The notes beneath the pieces are model-generated. The model was not told the origin of the DNA. It searched no databases and saw nothing but the letters and a program-made list of their open reading frames with translations. A stretch of DNA of 64,000 nt, taken from positions 1 to 64,000 of the forward strand of contig CAZOJT010000010.1 in NCBI GenBank assembly GCA_964580215.1. Reading direction: 5' to 3'. A program made the translations under genes and the position numbers. The DNA is from SM23-73-3 sp964580215. Lineage in GTDB: Bacteria; Zixibacteria; MSB-5A5; SM1-73. This document shows positions 1-9,966 of the stretch, piece by piece. Numbering within the stretch: the stretch's first letter is position 1; the number at the start of each line of letters is the position of its first letter.

Positions 1-382
1 CGTGATTCATATTTCACGCGGTATTTACACCTCTGTTCTCAGTAAAAAAAGCAATACCTTTTGAGCATTATGCCCATTCTGAACGGAGCGAAGCGGAGTG
101 AAGAATCTTGGTTTTATGCGGGTTGGGAAGCGAGATTCTTCGCCCTTACGGGCTCAGAATGACAATTCTCAGTCGTCCTGCTTACCCCTGACCTTAATTC
201 GCATCGGGGTAAGGTACCCCGATGCAACGAACAATAAACTTAAAAAAATTACCCCCACCCCGATTTCGTGGAGGTAGGGGCAAAAATGCGCTCTCAATCA
301 GAAGTGCCAAAAAGGCTGGGGCAGGGGTTTGACCCCTGCCCCAGTAGAAGGACTTTGAGATTGCGCTAGCTTGAGTGTAGGA
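1..382. other. Non-coding, repeat-rich left edge
   Basis: No gene is supported here. The stretch holds one copy of a long inverted repeat (about 68-171) whose arms read CTGAACGGAGCGAAGCGG...GAAGAATC and GATTCTTCGCCC..GGCTCAGAATGAC. It also holds a short palindrome near 203-225 (GCATCGGGGT / ACCCCGATGC). The dockerin protein stop codon lies at its right end. A second copy of the long repeat occurs at about 4131-4226. Confidence 0.6.
68..171. repeat. Dispersed inverted repeat, GAGCGAAGCGAAGAATCT type, copy 1
   Basis: The two arms are imperfect inverted copies of a motif resembling TTCTGAGCGAAGCGAAGAAT, separated by about 40 bases. The same motif pair occurs at 4131-4226. This motif is known to be scattered in intergenic DNA of many bacterial genomes; here it would form a long hairpin between genes. 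The call is by eye and the ends are approximate. Confidence 0.6.
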
Positions 383-3300
383 TCAGCAATCTGGTGTGCA
401 ATCTGGTATGCCGTCGCCATCAATATCGCATGGTGCAAAACCACCTTTGTAAAGATAGCTTATCAGATAAAGCAGATCTCCGAGGTCGACCACTCCGTCA
501 CAGTTGACATCTGCAACTGATAGGGGACAAGGAGCAAGACCTCCCTTGTATAGATAGCTTATCAGGAAAAGCACATCCCCGAGGTCTATCACCCCATCGC
601 CGTTGAGATCGCCACATTCCACTTTACCGGTGATCACAAACGCCATGTCAAGTGTCATTCCTGTATTGGGGTCGTACAGCGGAGTCCACTCATAAACAGG
701 CGGCATCCACACGGACCACACCGCATCATCCATCCAATGATCCACCGAGGTCTTCCAACCCCATAACGGGGGCTCAGGATATCCTGGATACCCTGGTGGA
801 CCAAGGTCAGCCATGATGTTCAACCAGTAGATGGTTCCGCTGTCCTGACAGAATGGGTTATCGATGTCGGTTATGTCGTACCGGAACCACATATCATGAT
901 TGGGATGCTCCCACCAGTACTCAAATGGATCGAACCAACCCTGAGGATGAGGCTCCATGGGGATCATCTCGTAATCTGTGATATACGCTGACCATAGCTC
1001 CTCGCCTGGATGGCTCGGGGGTCCTGGGACATTGTCATGGATAGATAGGTAGAAGCCATAAATATGTGCCTCTACGTTGTACAGCCATGAACCCCAGAAG
1101 TGAATATCTGTGATGGGGAGTGATTTTGAACACATGAAGTCATCTGCTACCACTATCCCCGGATGGAAATCATACCCCATGGTGGCAACAACATCCCAGC
1201 CGTCTGGATTTGGCAGTTGCGGGTAGTGCATCTTGTGATTGGGCCACTCAGGCGGTGTAACATGGACCCATGCCATGTCCTCGTCATATACATACTGACC
1301 AGCTGACTGACAGAAGCCGTTAGCCCCTACATAGTTTGTATCGACGTGACAAACCGGTCCAACCGCATGAAAAGTGACCGTGATCTCATAGGTGTTACAA
1401 GGTGGTAATGGTCCAGGGAAATCCCACTCTAAGCACACACCTCCAGGATACGGCTCTACACGGGCCGGAGGAGGATCTGCATACTGGTAGTCTAAGCTCG
1501 AGTCCACACAGTCGGAGACAAGTATCTCGGTCAAATCGCAGCAGGATCCATCATTATGCACGGTGATGAGAAAATCCGCATTTGTGCATGAGTCGATGTC
1601 TGTGGAGTCAACCCACTCTTGAAGTGTCTCATCCCACACTTTTTTCTCCACATCGATGCTTGGTGTGCATACTACTCCGCCGGTGATCACAAACGCCAAG
1701 TCGAGCGAACCTCGGCAGTCGTGTTCGATCCACCCCATTCCTTCGGGGATCACGAAGTTGTAACCCATGACGTCGATGGAGACCCACTCTGGGTTATAGT
1801 CAGGCCACTCCCAGTCAAAGACATAATGACCGGGATCAACCGGACCATCGTAGAGAATGTCGCGACCAATGTAGAGCTCCTCCGGCACTCCGGGCAGAGG
1901 TGGCGCACTGTCGGCAGGAGGCTGGTCGATGGACCACAGATCGGTTGACCAGTTCACGGCAAAGGTGAACCAGGAAGGCTCACCTGGCACAAGTTCATTT
2001 ACATCAAACTCGATGTGTACCACTTTCTTGCGCAGGGAATCGTATGGGTGGTCGTAGAACCAGATATTCCACCATTCGGTCATCTCGTAGAAGTACCAGC
2101 CATTGGTTGAGGTACCATCATCGTAGTAATCGGTTCCGCCACTCATCGGGGGAATGAGCATCCCACCCGGGTCGACTGCGACCCAGAACAGGTTGTGAAG
2201 TGGCTCTGACGGCTCCCAGATGTCTATCCAGTTCAGCTCACCCCAAAAAGCCCAGACCGCGTCATCCATAAAGTGATCTTCGGAGTTCTTCCAGCCCCAT
2301 ACTGCATCAGGATATTCTAAAACGACCGCGCTGATATTCAACCAGTAGATGACGTCTTGATCCTGCCAGAACCAGTCTGGTTCGTCAAGACAGATGTTGT
2401 ACTGGAAGTAAGCCTGATGATCGTCAGGGATGACCTCACCCGTTGAGGGATCATACCACCCTTCCATGGTAGGCGGATCGATGGGAGTAAAGTCGAAATC
2501 CTCGACGTACAGCTCCCACAGCGTCTCGCCTGGCCTGCTGTAGGGAATGTAAGGCGGGTCTTCAGGGATATTGGAGTGGATGCTGAGCCAGAAGCCAACA
2601 ATCGTTCCCTCGAGGCCGTACTTCCACGAACCCCAGAAATGGATGTCCTTGACCCAGCCTGAATCCGAACATTGCCAGTCGTCTGCTAAGACCAGAGGCT
2701 GGGTGGCATTCACGTCCCAGCCGTCCTCATCCGGCAACTGCGGGTAGTGCATCTTGTGAGGATCACCCGGCTGCCAGTCACATTTATAGGTCAGCTGGAA
2801 GCACATATCGACGGCATAGCCAAGGACGTCCTCCGTGTTCGTCCAGTTCGGGTAACCGAAATACACGGACTTAAAGACGGCCTGGTGCAACAGGATCGGA
2901 TCATCGTGCATAGCCCAGCCGGACTGGGGCGGGGAGGCGCCAATGCCCTGAATGGAGATCCAGTACTTCGTGCCAGCCAAGAAGCTCAACGGAGCTGGCA
3001 GATCAACCGAGTAGCTGCAGGTGTAAGCCCAACTAGTCGACTCTATTAATGCCTCGTGGACTTGGGCGTTGGGGAACAGGTAGGTGGCGATAGGCGCGCC
3101 AGGTTTGGTGCCATCACCGAAGTCGTTATAGAAGGTGATCTCCCAGTCAAAGTTGCCATCATAAGGGGGCTGGCCTTCTTCCCAGTAGCCGCCGATCCAG
3201 TGGACGTCACCTACCAACTGGTCTGCCTCGAACATGAAGTCATCCGCCTCGATGGGGTCCAAGCCGCTGATGGGATCGTCCTGCGACGCGAGCAAACCAA

Positions 3301-3481
3301 TGTAGCTCATTCCGTTGTCCCAGACAACGCCTTTAGGAACGGGGCCTCGCCAAGTGTGTACCTTCCCATCTGTAACGCTTGTTGTAAGCTCCGGTGCATC
3401 TGCTGTTATGGCTACAGAGGATACCATCAGTAGAATCAAAGCAAATGACAGAACCAGAACTATTACTGTTTTCTTTGACAT
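383..3481 (-). CDS. Large secreted protein with duplicated module, DUF11-like domain and C-terminal dockerin
   Basis: A secreted protein of 1032 aa whose function is not known. A signal peptide covers about residues 1-27 (hydrophobic run ending near SSVAITADA). A module containing HKMHYPQLP, DGWDV, DIHFWGSW, IYWLNI and DDAVW occurs twice, at roughly 245-430 and 755-950, which marks an internal duplication. Between them, about 645-745, lies a DUF11-like domain (VEKKVWDE..., FLITVHNDG). The C-terminus (about 965-1032) is a doubled dockerin with calcium-loop-like motifs DLNGDGVIDLGD and DVNCDGVVDLGD. The start is supported by GGAGGAAAGAAG just upstream. No cohesin partner is seen in the window, so anchoring by cohesin is unproven. 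The calls are from motif recognition. Confidence 0.85.
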   Translation of the reverse strand: MSKKTVIVLVLSFALILLMVSSVAITADAPELTTSVTDGKVHTWRGPVPKGVVWDNGMSYIGLLASQDDPISGLDPIEADDFMFEADQLVGDVHWIGGYWEEGQPPYDGNFDWEITFYNDFGDGTKPGAPIATYLFPNAQVHEALIESTSWAYTCSYSVDLPAPLSFLAGTKYWISIQGIGASPPQSGWAMHDDPILLHQAVFKSVYFGYPNWTNTEDVLGYAVDMCFQLTYKCDWQPGDPHKMHYPQLPDEDGWDVNATQPLVLADDWQCSDSGWVKDIHFWGSWKYGLEGTIVGFWLSIHSNIPEDPPYIPYSRPGETLWELYVEDFDFTPIDPPTMEGWYDPSTGEVIPDDHQAYFQYNICLDEPDWFWQDQDVIYWLNISAVVLEYPDAVWGWKNSEDHFMDDAVWAFWGELNWIDIWEPSEPLHNLFWVAVDPGGMLIPPMSGGTDYYDDGTSTNGWYFYEMTEWWNIWFYDHPYDSLRKKVVHIEFDVNELVPGEPSWFTFAVNWSTDLWSIDQPPADSAPPLPGVPEELYIGRDILYDGPVDPGHYVFDWEWPDYNPEWVSIDVMGYNFVIPEGMGWIEHDCRGSLDLAFVITGGVVCTPSIDVEKKVWDETLQEWVDSTDIDSCTNADFLITVHNDGSCCDLTEILVSDCVDSSLDYQYADPPPARVEPYPGGVCLEWDFPGPLPPCNTYEITVTFHAVGPVCHVDTNYVGANGFCQSAGQYVYDEDMAWVHVTPPEWPNHKMHYPQLPNPDGWDVVATMGYDFHPGIVVADDFMCSKSLPITDIHFWGSWLYNVEAHIYGFYLSIHDNVPGPPSHPGEELWSAYITDYEMIPMEPHPQGWFDPFEYWWEHPNHDMWFRYDITDIDNPFCQDSGTIYWLNIMADLGPPGYPGYPEPPLWGWKTSVDHWMDDAVWSVWMPPVYEWTPLYDPNTGMTLDMAFVITGKVECGDLNGDGVIDLGDVLFLISYLYKGGLAPCPLSVADVNCDGVVDLGDLLYLISYLYKGGFAPCDIDGDGIPDCTPDC

Positions 3482-4892
3482 CTTCTTTCCTCCTAATCTG
3501 AACGTTTAAGAACATGGGTTTTAAATCTAATGAATACTTTAAACCATCACCTCCTTTAGCAAAATAAGACGTTAGAATTGCTTTACTATTTTAAGATTGG
3601 AAAATCCCGATCAGTGGAAAAAAACACCTCACCTCCTTTTTTAGATCGGGTAAAGTTTGTTTTACTTAACATTTCTTAAGACACTCTTTTTTTAAAGCTA
3701 AAAGACTGAACTACACTGGATACTTTCGAAGCGAAAACCTCTTTCCTCCCAAATTCCGGGTGGATACGAACTCAAAAATTGTTAGACTATACTCCCTGGA
3801 ATTGGAAAAAAATGCGCTGACATTTTTCCAACTTATAGAATACTAACTTAGTCCCCTTCCAACAAAGAAGATAATCCATTTATCTTCTTTGTCAAGTAAA
3901 AAATCGAAGCTTTCCCCAATCTGATGCACAAAAATTCTTTTACTCATTTAGCTTCAACAACTTGTTCTGGCAAAGACTCTGTCTCAAAGTCTCGCCCTTC
4001 GCCTCCTTCCGGTCTCAAAGCCCCCCCCCGGCGTTGGCGGAGGAGTTATAGAGCCTGTCGAAAGATGTCATTCTGAGTCCCCGCCAACGGGGTGAACCAT
4101 ACGGGACTGTTGAAGAACCCGAACTGACCAAGTTGTCATTCTGAGCGAAGCGAAGAATCTCTATGAGTAGCAAAGAGATTCTTCACTTCCCAGAAGGGAG
4201 CGTCCGCTCGTTCAGAATGACATAAAGGACGTTTTACGTTTTATCGACGCTCTCTATAGTTTAGAAAGTTCGAGTTACTTCAATAAATTCTTTGCTCCTC
4301 TGGAACAGACAGAGTTTGAACTTTACAATTGTGAAAGGGGTTCTGCCACAGTAAAAGAAAGACTTACTTCCCGCTCAAAGATAAAGGAAGAGAATAAAAA
4401 TCTTTTCCTCTAATCTTTCCCCCTAAGGTTACTAACCATGCAATCACTATAATATAAAACACACGTCCTTTTTTGTCAAGGGAAAAATAGGATTTTTTGG
4501 AGCGGAATTATCTTCAATTACCAGAAGCGTTTAGAATTGCATCCCCAACCAAAGCACCGGGATTGAATCCCAGTCTCCTCAACGAGTTGTCAACCATCCT
4601 TCAGAACCGCTCTTCAGGATAAACCCTTCGGGCTATGCCCTCAGGACAAGCCCTTAGGGATGGTTGATCTACAAAACTCTTGTTCGTGCGAGAATTGTCG
4701 TCAAGATCCCCCGCAAGATGCGGGGGGATTTTCCCCGTCCGGGGGACACGAAAGTGGATCGGAAATTCCAATGCGAAGCTCGTATGAGTGTATACGCAAA
4801 TTCATACGAATTCCCGACCCAACTTAAACGCCTATATTATATCATTCGAGAGCCGTAGGTCGGGCTGTCCATGCGGACTGCCCGAGAAGCAA
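3482..4892. other. 1.4-kb intergenic region with dispersed repeats
   Basis: No coding region is convincing here. Two similar pyrimidine-rich blocks (CACCTCCTTT near 3548 and 3632) lie upstream of the minus-strand gene. The interval 4066-4226 contains CATTCTGAG-type inverted repeats, including one place where CATTCTGAG is followed by a CCCCGCCAACGGGG hairpin instead of the usual continuation. Near 4585-4672 is a nested repeat opening with GTTGTCAACCATCC and closing with GGATGGTTGATCTAC. A hairpin, CCCCCGCAAGATGCGGGGG, lies near 4709-4727. Much of this is non-unique sequence that recurs elsewhere in the window. Confidence 0.6.
4131..4226. repeat. Dispersed inverted repeat, GAGCGAAGCGAAGAATCT type, copy 2
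   Basis: Left arm TTGTCATTCTGAGCGAAGCG followed by AAGAATCTC; right arm GAGATTCTTC...CGTTCAGAATGACA. It is the same family as the repeat at 68-171 and would form a long hairpin. A related half-copy begins at about 4068, where CATTCTGAG is followed by a different hairpin. Confidence 0.65.
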
Positions 4893-6452
4893 CTAACAGC
4901 CTGGCGGGGGACCACCCTTATAAAGATAGTTGATCAGATGGAGTACATCCCCCAGGTCAACGGTTCCGTCACAATTTGCATCTCCAGCTTGTAAGGGATT
5001 AGGGGCAGGACCGCCCTTATATAGATAGTTTATTAAATAAAGTATATCCCCCAGGTCTATCACCCCGTTTCCATCCACGTCGCCGCAGATGTATCCCAGG
5101 CGGCTCCATGAGCTCCCGTCCCAACTGGCGATGAAGTTGGCGGGGATTCCACCTGCCTGGGTAAAGTTACCTCCAGCAATCAGTTTATTGCTGTAGACCG
5201 TCAAGGCATACACGCCCGGGTAGGTGCCACCACTTATCCCTGAGCCAAGGGCGCTCCAGGAACTACCGTTCCAGCGGGCGATGTAGTTAGCCGAGGTCCC
5301 ACCCGCTTGAGTAAAAATTCCTGCTGCGATCAGATCGGTGCCGTAGACCGTCAGGGCAGAAACCTCCGTGATCCAGCCACCACTCATCCCTGAGCCAATG
5401 GTGCTCCAGGAACTCCCGTTCCAGCGAGCTATGTAGTTGGCCGAGGTCCCGCCCGCCTGTGTGAAGCCACCTCCCGCGATCAAATCGGTGCCGTAGACCG
5501 TCAGGGCAGAGACGTAACTGTTCATTCCCGATCCCAGTACCAGCCATGAACTCCCATTCCAGCGGGCGATGTGATTGGCTGGGGCTACACCCGCGGTGTC
5601 AAACGTCCCTCCTGCGATCAGATCGCTACCGTAGACCGCCAGGGCATAGACTGACGGTATATAGAAAAAAGCACTCATACCTTGAGCCAGATTGCTCCAT
5701 AAGCTGCCGTTCCATTGGGCAATGCAGTTAGCTGTGACGCCACCTGCCAAATTGAAGTTTCCTCCCGCGATTAGCTTGCCAGCGTAGACCGTCAAGGCGT
5801 AGACCCTCGTGGTCGGCAAGCCACCCGTTATCCCCGACCCGAGGGCGGCCCAAGAGCTTCCGTTCCAACGAGCAATATTGTTGGCTGGGATTCCTGGCCA
5901 GCAACCCACGCCAGTGAAGTTTCCTCCCACGATCAAGTTCCCGCTATAAACCGTCAGGGCATATACTTCCAGTGGCCAACCTGATTGTAACCCACAACCC
6001 ACACTGTCCCAGGAAGTCCCGTTCCAGCCGGCAATTCGGCTGACCCGCTTACAGCCTGCCGACTCGAAGGTTCCTCCTGCGACCAGATCGTTGTTATAGA
6101 CTATCAGTGATTTGACCGTAGTGTCCATATTCTTTCCCTGCTGGCCCGCCCGAGACCAGCCCTGCCAATCCCCGTGGTCATGGTTAAGTGTACCCTCTTG
6201 ATCCACCCGCGAAAAGAGTGGCTCCCCTGTCTTTGAATCGAAGCGTATGGTAAAGCCAGAGAAGTCCAGCGCGCCTTCATAGCCGGAATGTCTCGCCGCT
6301 TCCAGATCGAACCGGCCGTCCGGTGTGAGGAACTGTTTCACGCTCTCCGCTTGTATGGTTGACAAATCGGCGGGGTCGTTGATCATGCTACCAAACCCCG
6401 ATTGGCAACAAATTGCCAAAAATACCCAAATTATAATAATTCTAGTAGTCAT
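4893..6452 (-). CDS. Secreted repeat protein (kelch-like or beta-propeller-like) with C-terminal dockerin
   Basis: A 519-aa secreted protein. A signal peptide covers about residues 1-21. About eight repeats of roughly 45-50 aa run from about residue 105 to 455, each with the pattern ALTVY..DLIAGG.FT.AGG..AN.IARWNGSSW. This is the layout of a beta-propeller or kelch-like fold (inference). The C-terminus (about 458-519) is a doubled dockerin with DVDGNGVIDLGD and DANCDGTVDLGD. The repeats are very alike at DNA level too, so they could expand or contract by recombination. It resembles surface proteins with narrative-like repeats common in FCB candidate phyla. Ligand and enzymatic activity cannot be read from the sequence. 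Confidence 0.85.
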   Translation of the reverse strand: MTTRIIIIWVFLAICCQSGFGSMINDPADLSTIQAESVKQFLTPDGRFDLEAARHSGYEGALDFSGFTIRFDSKTGEPLFSRVDQEGTLNHDHGDWQGWSRAGQQGKNMDTTVKSLIVYNNDLVAGGTFESAGCKRVSRIAGWNGTSWDSVGCGLQSGWPLEVYALTVYSGNLIVGGNFTGVGCWPGIPANNIARWNGSSWAALGSGITGGLPTTRVYALTVYAGKLIAGGNFNLAGGVTANCIAQWNGSLWSNLAQGMSAFFYIPSVYALAVYGSDLIAGGTFDTAGVAPANHIARWNGSSWLVLGSGMNSYVSALTVYGTDLIAGGGFTQAGGTSANYIARWNGSSWSTIGSGMSGGWITEVSALTVYGTDLIAAGIFTQAGGTSANYIARWNGSSWSALGSGISGGTYPGVYALTVYSNKLIAGGNFTQAGGIPANFIASWDGSSWSRLGYICGDVDGNGVIDLGDILYLINYLYKGGPAPNPLQAGDANCDGTVDLGDVLHLINYLYKGGPPPGC

Positions 6453-7314
6453 GTCTTACCTCCTTTCAATTAGATAAAGTTGACTTTCTCACCAACTTAG
6501 CTTTCCCACCAACAACCCCTTTCTTACACTTGACCCAGTTAAATTTATCAGGCTTAAAGGTACATCACCGAGCGCTCCCAACAATCGGGCTGACATTTCG
6601 TGCAGCAACAAGCTCTTTCCTCTGACCCCACTTACCACTGATTGCGATAAACACAAAGTGAGTCTCAGGACAAACCTTCATGCCGATGGATCAAGAAAAC
6701 ATCAAGATCCAGCAAAACATTCTTCTGATTTTGTGAAGCTGACACCTCCGGCGTAAATAGGTTAAATGTTTAAGGTTTAACACTAAAGTCTAAACCCTAA
6801 AGCTGAAACTAATGATCCCAAGTCCTTTTGAAATCTGATTAAAATATACTCAAAAAACAATGAAAAGCAAGCAAAACCTTCTAAAAAAGGGAGAAAGGTG
6901 ATGCAAATAAGTGGGTAAAATATATTTGTGATAGAAAGACAATCCGCAGGATCCTGTGAAAAGGTGTGTCCTTCCGTGAAAAAGCAACAACTTAAACCAG
7001 GAAAGAAGACACATTATGCCGATAAGAGAACCCGATTTTTCAAAATCTAATTTAACTATTGACTTAAAGGAAGCTCCGAACCTGGATTCTGCGGACAAGA
7101 GGATGTTTGGGGAGAATTTGGAGGTTACCGAAGCAGAATTTTCCATGTCCGCCAGGTTCCCTGACTTGGTGGTGAACTCTTGTATGACTTTAACAGTATC
7201 TCGCCTGTCGGATGGGGGGAACCCAACAGACACACAAGGTAGTCGCACCCATCAGGATGCGAGAACAAGATGCGCCCCGCTAAGAGTTGGGTGGCTACCA
7301 CACAGGATTTTCCT
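6453..7314. other. Intergenic region, nothing recognised
   Basis: Several open frames cross this stretch on both strands, but none has a recognisable motif, a ribosome binding site and a sensible composition together. A heptamer-like A/T-rich patch (GGTTTAACACTAAAGTCTAAACC) lies near 6772-6800. The right part overlaps the downstream side of mtaB. I see no RNA gene here. Confidence 0.45.
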
Positions 7315-8595
7315 CTACACCATTGGTTTTCCCAACAGCTTGTTTTCGTGCCTGTCGATGATGTGAACCGGTATGATTCTGTTTTTCGCAGAATCATCTC
7401 CATCTAAAAGCACACGAATATAGTTATCCGAAAGCCCGGTTAGCATACCGGTCTTTCTGTCTCTTCGGTTTTCGATCAACACCTTCAACTTTTTTCCCAC
7501 GAAGCGATCAATATAATCTCTCCATTTCTCCTTGCCTAAAGCGTGCATGATCTCACTTCTTTTATGAATTACCTGCGGAGAAATTTTATTAGGCATGAAG
7601 GATGCCTCGGTTCCTTTTCTGTCGGAGTAGCTGAAGACATGAAGATAACTCACGGGAGATGAGCTTATAAACTGACGAGTATTTTCAAATTGCTCATCTC
7701 TTTCACCCGGAAACCCGACGATAACGTCCGCACCGATCATCACATCGGGAATAGCTTTGCTTATCTTATCTATAAGCAGACGATATTCTCCTATAGAATA
7801 ATCCCTTTTCATTTTTGAAAGAATAAAATCATCCCCGCTCTGGAGAGGAATATGTAAGTGCCTGCATATTCTTTCTGCTTTTGAGACGAAGTCTATCAAT
7901 TGGTCTGAAAACTCTTTGGGATCTATGGAGCTATATCTTATCCGTTCTACTTTTGTTTCCTCTAAAATTCTTTGGGAAAGCTCGACTAAGCCTAAACCGT
8001 CTTGGTTATATCTGCCAATGTGCACTCCGGTTAAGACTACCTCTTTGTATCCATTTTCCACCAGGTCAATGATCTCCGAGATGATCTGCTCGATTTCTCT
8101 GCTTCTTTCTTTGCCCCGGGTAAAAGGCACCACGCAATAGGCGCAGTTCTTTTCGCATCCATCCTGAATTTTGACCAGTGCGCGGGTATGTTTTGCCAGA
8201 CCTTTGACCCCAAAGCCAAAGAATGGATCATCGCTTTCCTTGACCCTTGCCCCTTGACCCTTAAGGTAGGCGATGAGGGAGGGGAGTTTTCCTTTCTCCT
8301 CCTGCTTTACCACCATGCTCACACCAGGCAGACTCTCCAAGAATTCTTTCTCCAGTTGGGCGTAACAACCTGTGACGATGATTTTGGCATCCGGTGATCT
8401 TCTTTTTGCCCGATAGATTGCCTGCCTTGAGCTGCGGTCGCTCTCACCGGTTACTGTGCAAGTGTTGATCACGTAGACATCAGCCTGATCTTTAAAATCC
8501 ACCCGCTCAAAACCAAAAGCCTCCAACTTTTCAGCGATGGCTTCGGTCTCGTATTGATTGACCTTGCAGCCTATGGTAAATAGGGCCAGCTTCAT
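7315..8595 (-). CDS. mtaB: tRNA (t6A37) methylthiotransferase MtaB
   Basis: A radical SAM enzyme that adds a methylthio group to t6A at position 37 of ANN-decoding tRNAs (known family role). Visible are an N-terminal methylthiotransferase domain (FTIGCKVNQYETEAI, cysteines binding the second Fe-S cluster), the radical SAM CxxxCxxC motif in GCEKNCAYC at about residue 148, and the GADVIVGFPGE stretch, followed by a C-terminal TRAM-like region. I chose ATG at 8595, giving MKLALFTIGCKVNQYE and 426 aa, because the upstream 14-residue extension from 8637 is not family-like. It stands alone on the minus strand. A second t6A37-modifying gene, trmO, lies at 62.5 kb. Confidence 0.93.
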   Translation of the reverse strand: MKLALFTIGCKVNQYETEAIAEKLEAFGFERVDFKDQADVYVINTCTVTGESDRSSRQAIYRAKRRSPDAKIIVTGCYAQLEKEFLESLPGVSMVVKQEEKGKLPSLIAYLKGQGARVKESDDPFFGFGVKGLAKHTRALVKIQDGCEKNCAYCVVPFTRGKERSREIEQIISEIIDLVENGYKEVVLTGVHIGRYNQDGLGLVELSQRILEETKVERIRYSSIDPKEFSDQLIDFVSKAERICRHLHIPLQSGDDFILSKMKRDYSIGEYRLLIDKISKAIPDVMIGADVIVGFPGERDEQFENTRQFISSSPVSYLHVFSYSDRKGTEASFMPNKISPQVIHKRSEIMHALGKEKWRDYIDRFVGKKLKVLIENRRDRKTGMLTGLSDNYIRVLLDGDDSAKNRIIPVHIIDRHENKLLGKPMV

Positions 8596-8744
8596 CGGAT
8601 AGTGACTGTCGGATTCGCTCCAATGGGGAGTGCCCACAGGACTACTTCACAGACAAGAAATAACAGAGCTGGATCAACGACGATGTAAGCACCAGCTGTT
8701 TTGTTGTCCGAGGCTGAATTTGAGCCTACTAGCCAAAAAAGACC

Positions 8745-8773
8745 TTGACAATGTTAATACGGTCAACTAAAAT
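8745..8773 (+). promoter_or_regulatory. Sigma-70-type promoter
   Basis: TTGACA at 8745-8750, a 17-base spacer and TAAAAT at 8768-8773 form a near-consensus -35/-10 pair. Transcription would start near 8780, leaving a leader of about 120 bases before the ATG at 8901. The leader holds a weak hairpin (ATAGGTG...GCGCCTAT). GAGAGGAGG lies just upstream of the start codon. Seen in sequence; use as a promoter is inferred. Confidence 0.65.
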
Positions 8774-8900
8774 GAAAACGATGAGATCATCTTAAATAGG
8801 TGAGGGTGCGCAGACGGCGATGAAGGCGCCTATTTGGCAAACGTGAGTCGATGAAATCGTGTCATTGAAGAGATCATAGGTCCATTGAGAGGAGGAACGA

Positions 8901-9609
8901 ATGGATAAAGGGAAAGAAGTCGTTAGCAGATTGTCAAAAAAAGAGCTGAAAGATCATGGTAGAAATGCGATAATTGCCGCATTATCCACATTACCAGCTG
9001 TCGGGGGGGGCGCTTGCAACTCTACTGTCAGAGTACCTCCCAGACTGGAAGGAAAAGCGGATACTGGAGTTCATTCAAGAACTGAGGGACAAGTTTGAAG
9101 AAGTGGCTGACAAGGTTGACTCAGATTATGTCAAAAGCAAGGAATTCGCATTCCTTTTTGAGCAAACCTTTCAGAATGTCATTAAGAACTACAAGAAAGA
9201 GAAGCTCGATGCTTTCAAGGCAATTTTGGTGAATTGCTGCACAAGTTCCAAGTTGCGTAACTCAGAGAAAGAATACTTCGTGTCTTTGGTGGAAAGACTC
9301 CAAAGCATTCATATTCTCATTCTGAGTTTGTTTTGGGATAAAGAGAAGTTTAAGACGAAACACAACATCAACGAACCCAAAAGCACTATCGTAGGCAATC
9401 TGGGAGACACCATATTGACCATGCTGCGGCCGTTTGGATTCCACAAAGACTTGGTGTTCTCTGCAGTGAGGGACTTGGACAGTATGGGTTTGTTGAAGGG
9501 CGTTGCGAACGCCCTTGGCGGAACAATGACCGCAGATGGAGCAAGAGACCTTAGGGTTAGGCTGTCCTCATTTGGAGAGAGATTCTGCGAATTCATTAGC
9601 CTAGAATAA
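8901..9609 (+). pseudogene. Unrecognised protein gene interrupted by one extra G in a G8 run
   Basis: The reading frame starts at ATG 8901 behind a strong GAGGAGG site and reads MDKGKEVVSRLSKKELKDHG... up to ...STLPAVGG, where a run of eight G (9003-9010) shifts it. Removing one G joins it to the frame ending at 9609, giving a continuous 235-aa protein (708 coding bases) with ...LPAVGGALATLLSEYLPD at the join. The joined product is mostly helical, with a short non-polar stretch (AIIAALSTLPAVGGALATLL) and a charged region after it. I do not recognise the family. The break could be a sequencing error, slipped-strand phase variation or true decay. It has its own promoter and stands before another unrecognised gene. 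Confidence 0.7.
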
Positions 9610-9966
9610 AATTTATGTTCCCGCTAGACCCCCTGACCTAGCTCTGTTCTTGCGGAGTATCCTTACCCCACAAGTTTCCTGGTTCGGGGTGGGGGCACCC
9701 CGAACCAAGGTAGGGGTTCCGGTGCTGAGCGGGTCGGATGAATCCGACCCCCACAAGCTTGACAATATAGAAGGAAAATCTTAAAATGGAAAGGAAAAGC
9801 CTGCGGCAATCAAGACACCATAGCAGGGCGGGTGTGACAGCCCTGTCAACCGCATGCCCCAAAGAGGACTACTTGGCATGAACCATCCTGCAAGCTGGCG
9901 GCCAACCGATACTCGGGCAGATAGTGGACAGTAAGTGGTAATGTAACTGATCAAGTAGGAGTTAAT
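9610..9966. other. Intergenic region with palindromes
   Basis: No gene is supported. It holds a perfect-looking hairpin GGTTCGGGGTG...CACCCCGAACC near 9681-9706 and a second hairpin GGGTCGGATGAATCCGACCC near 9729-9748. Both belong to repeat families found again at 51.5 kb, 58.3 kb, 10.98 kb and 57.5 kb. Confidence 0.5.

Noticed and set aside
6850..7366. Open frames on both strands next to mtaB
   Set aside because: They have no recognised motif and no ribosome site, and they overlap each other and the mtaB 3' end. Composition looks random.
8780..8900. Riboswitch in the leader of the frameshifted gene
   Set aside because: A weak hairpin is present, but no known aptamer motif could be matched by eye.
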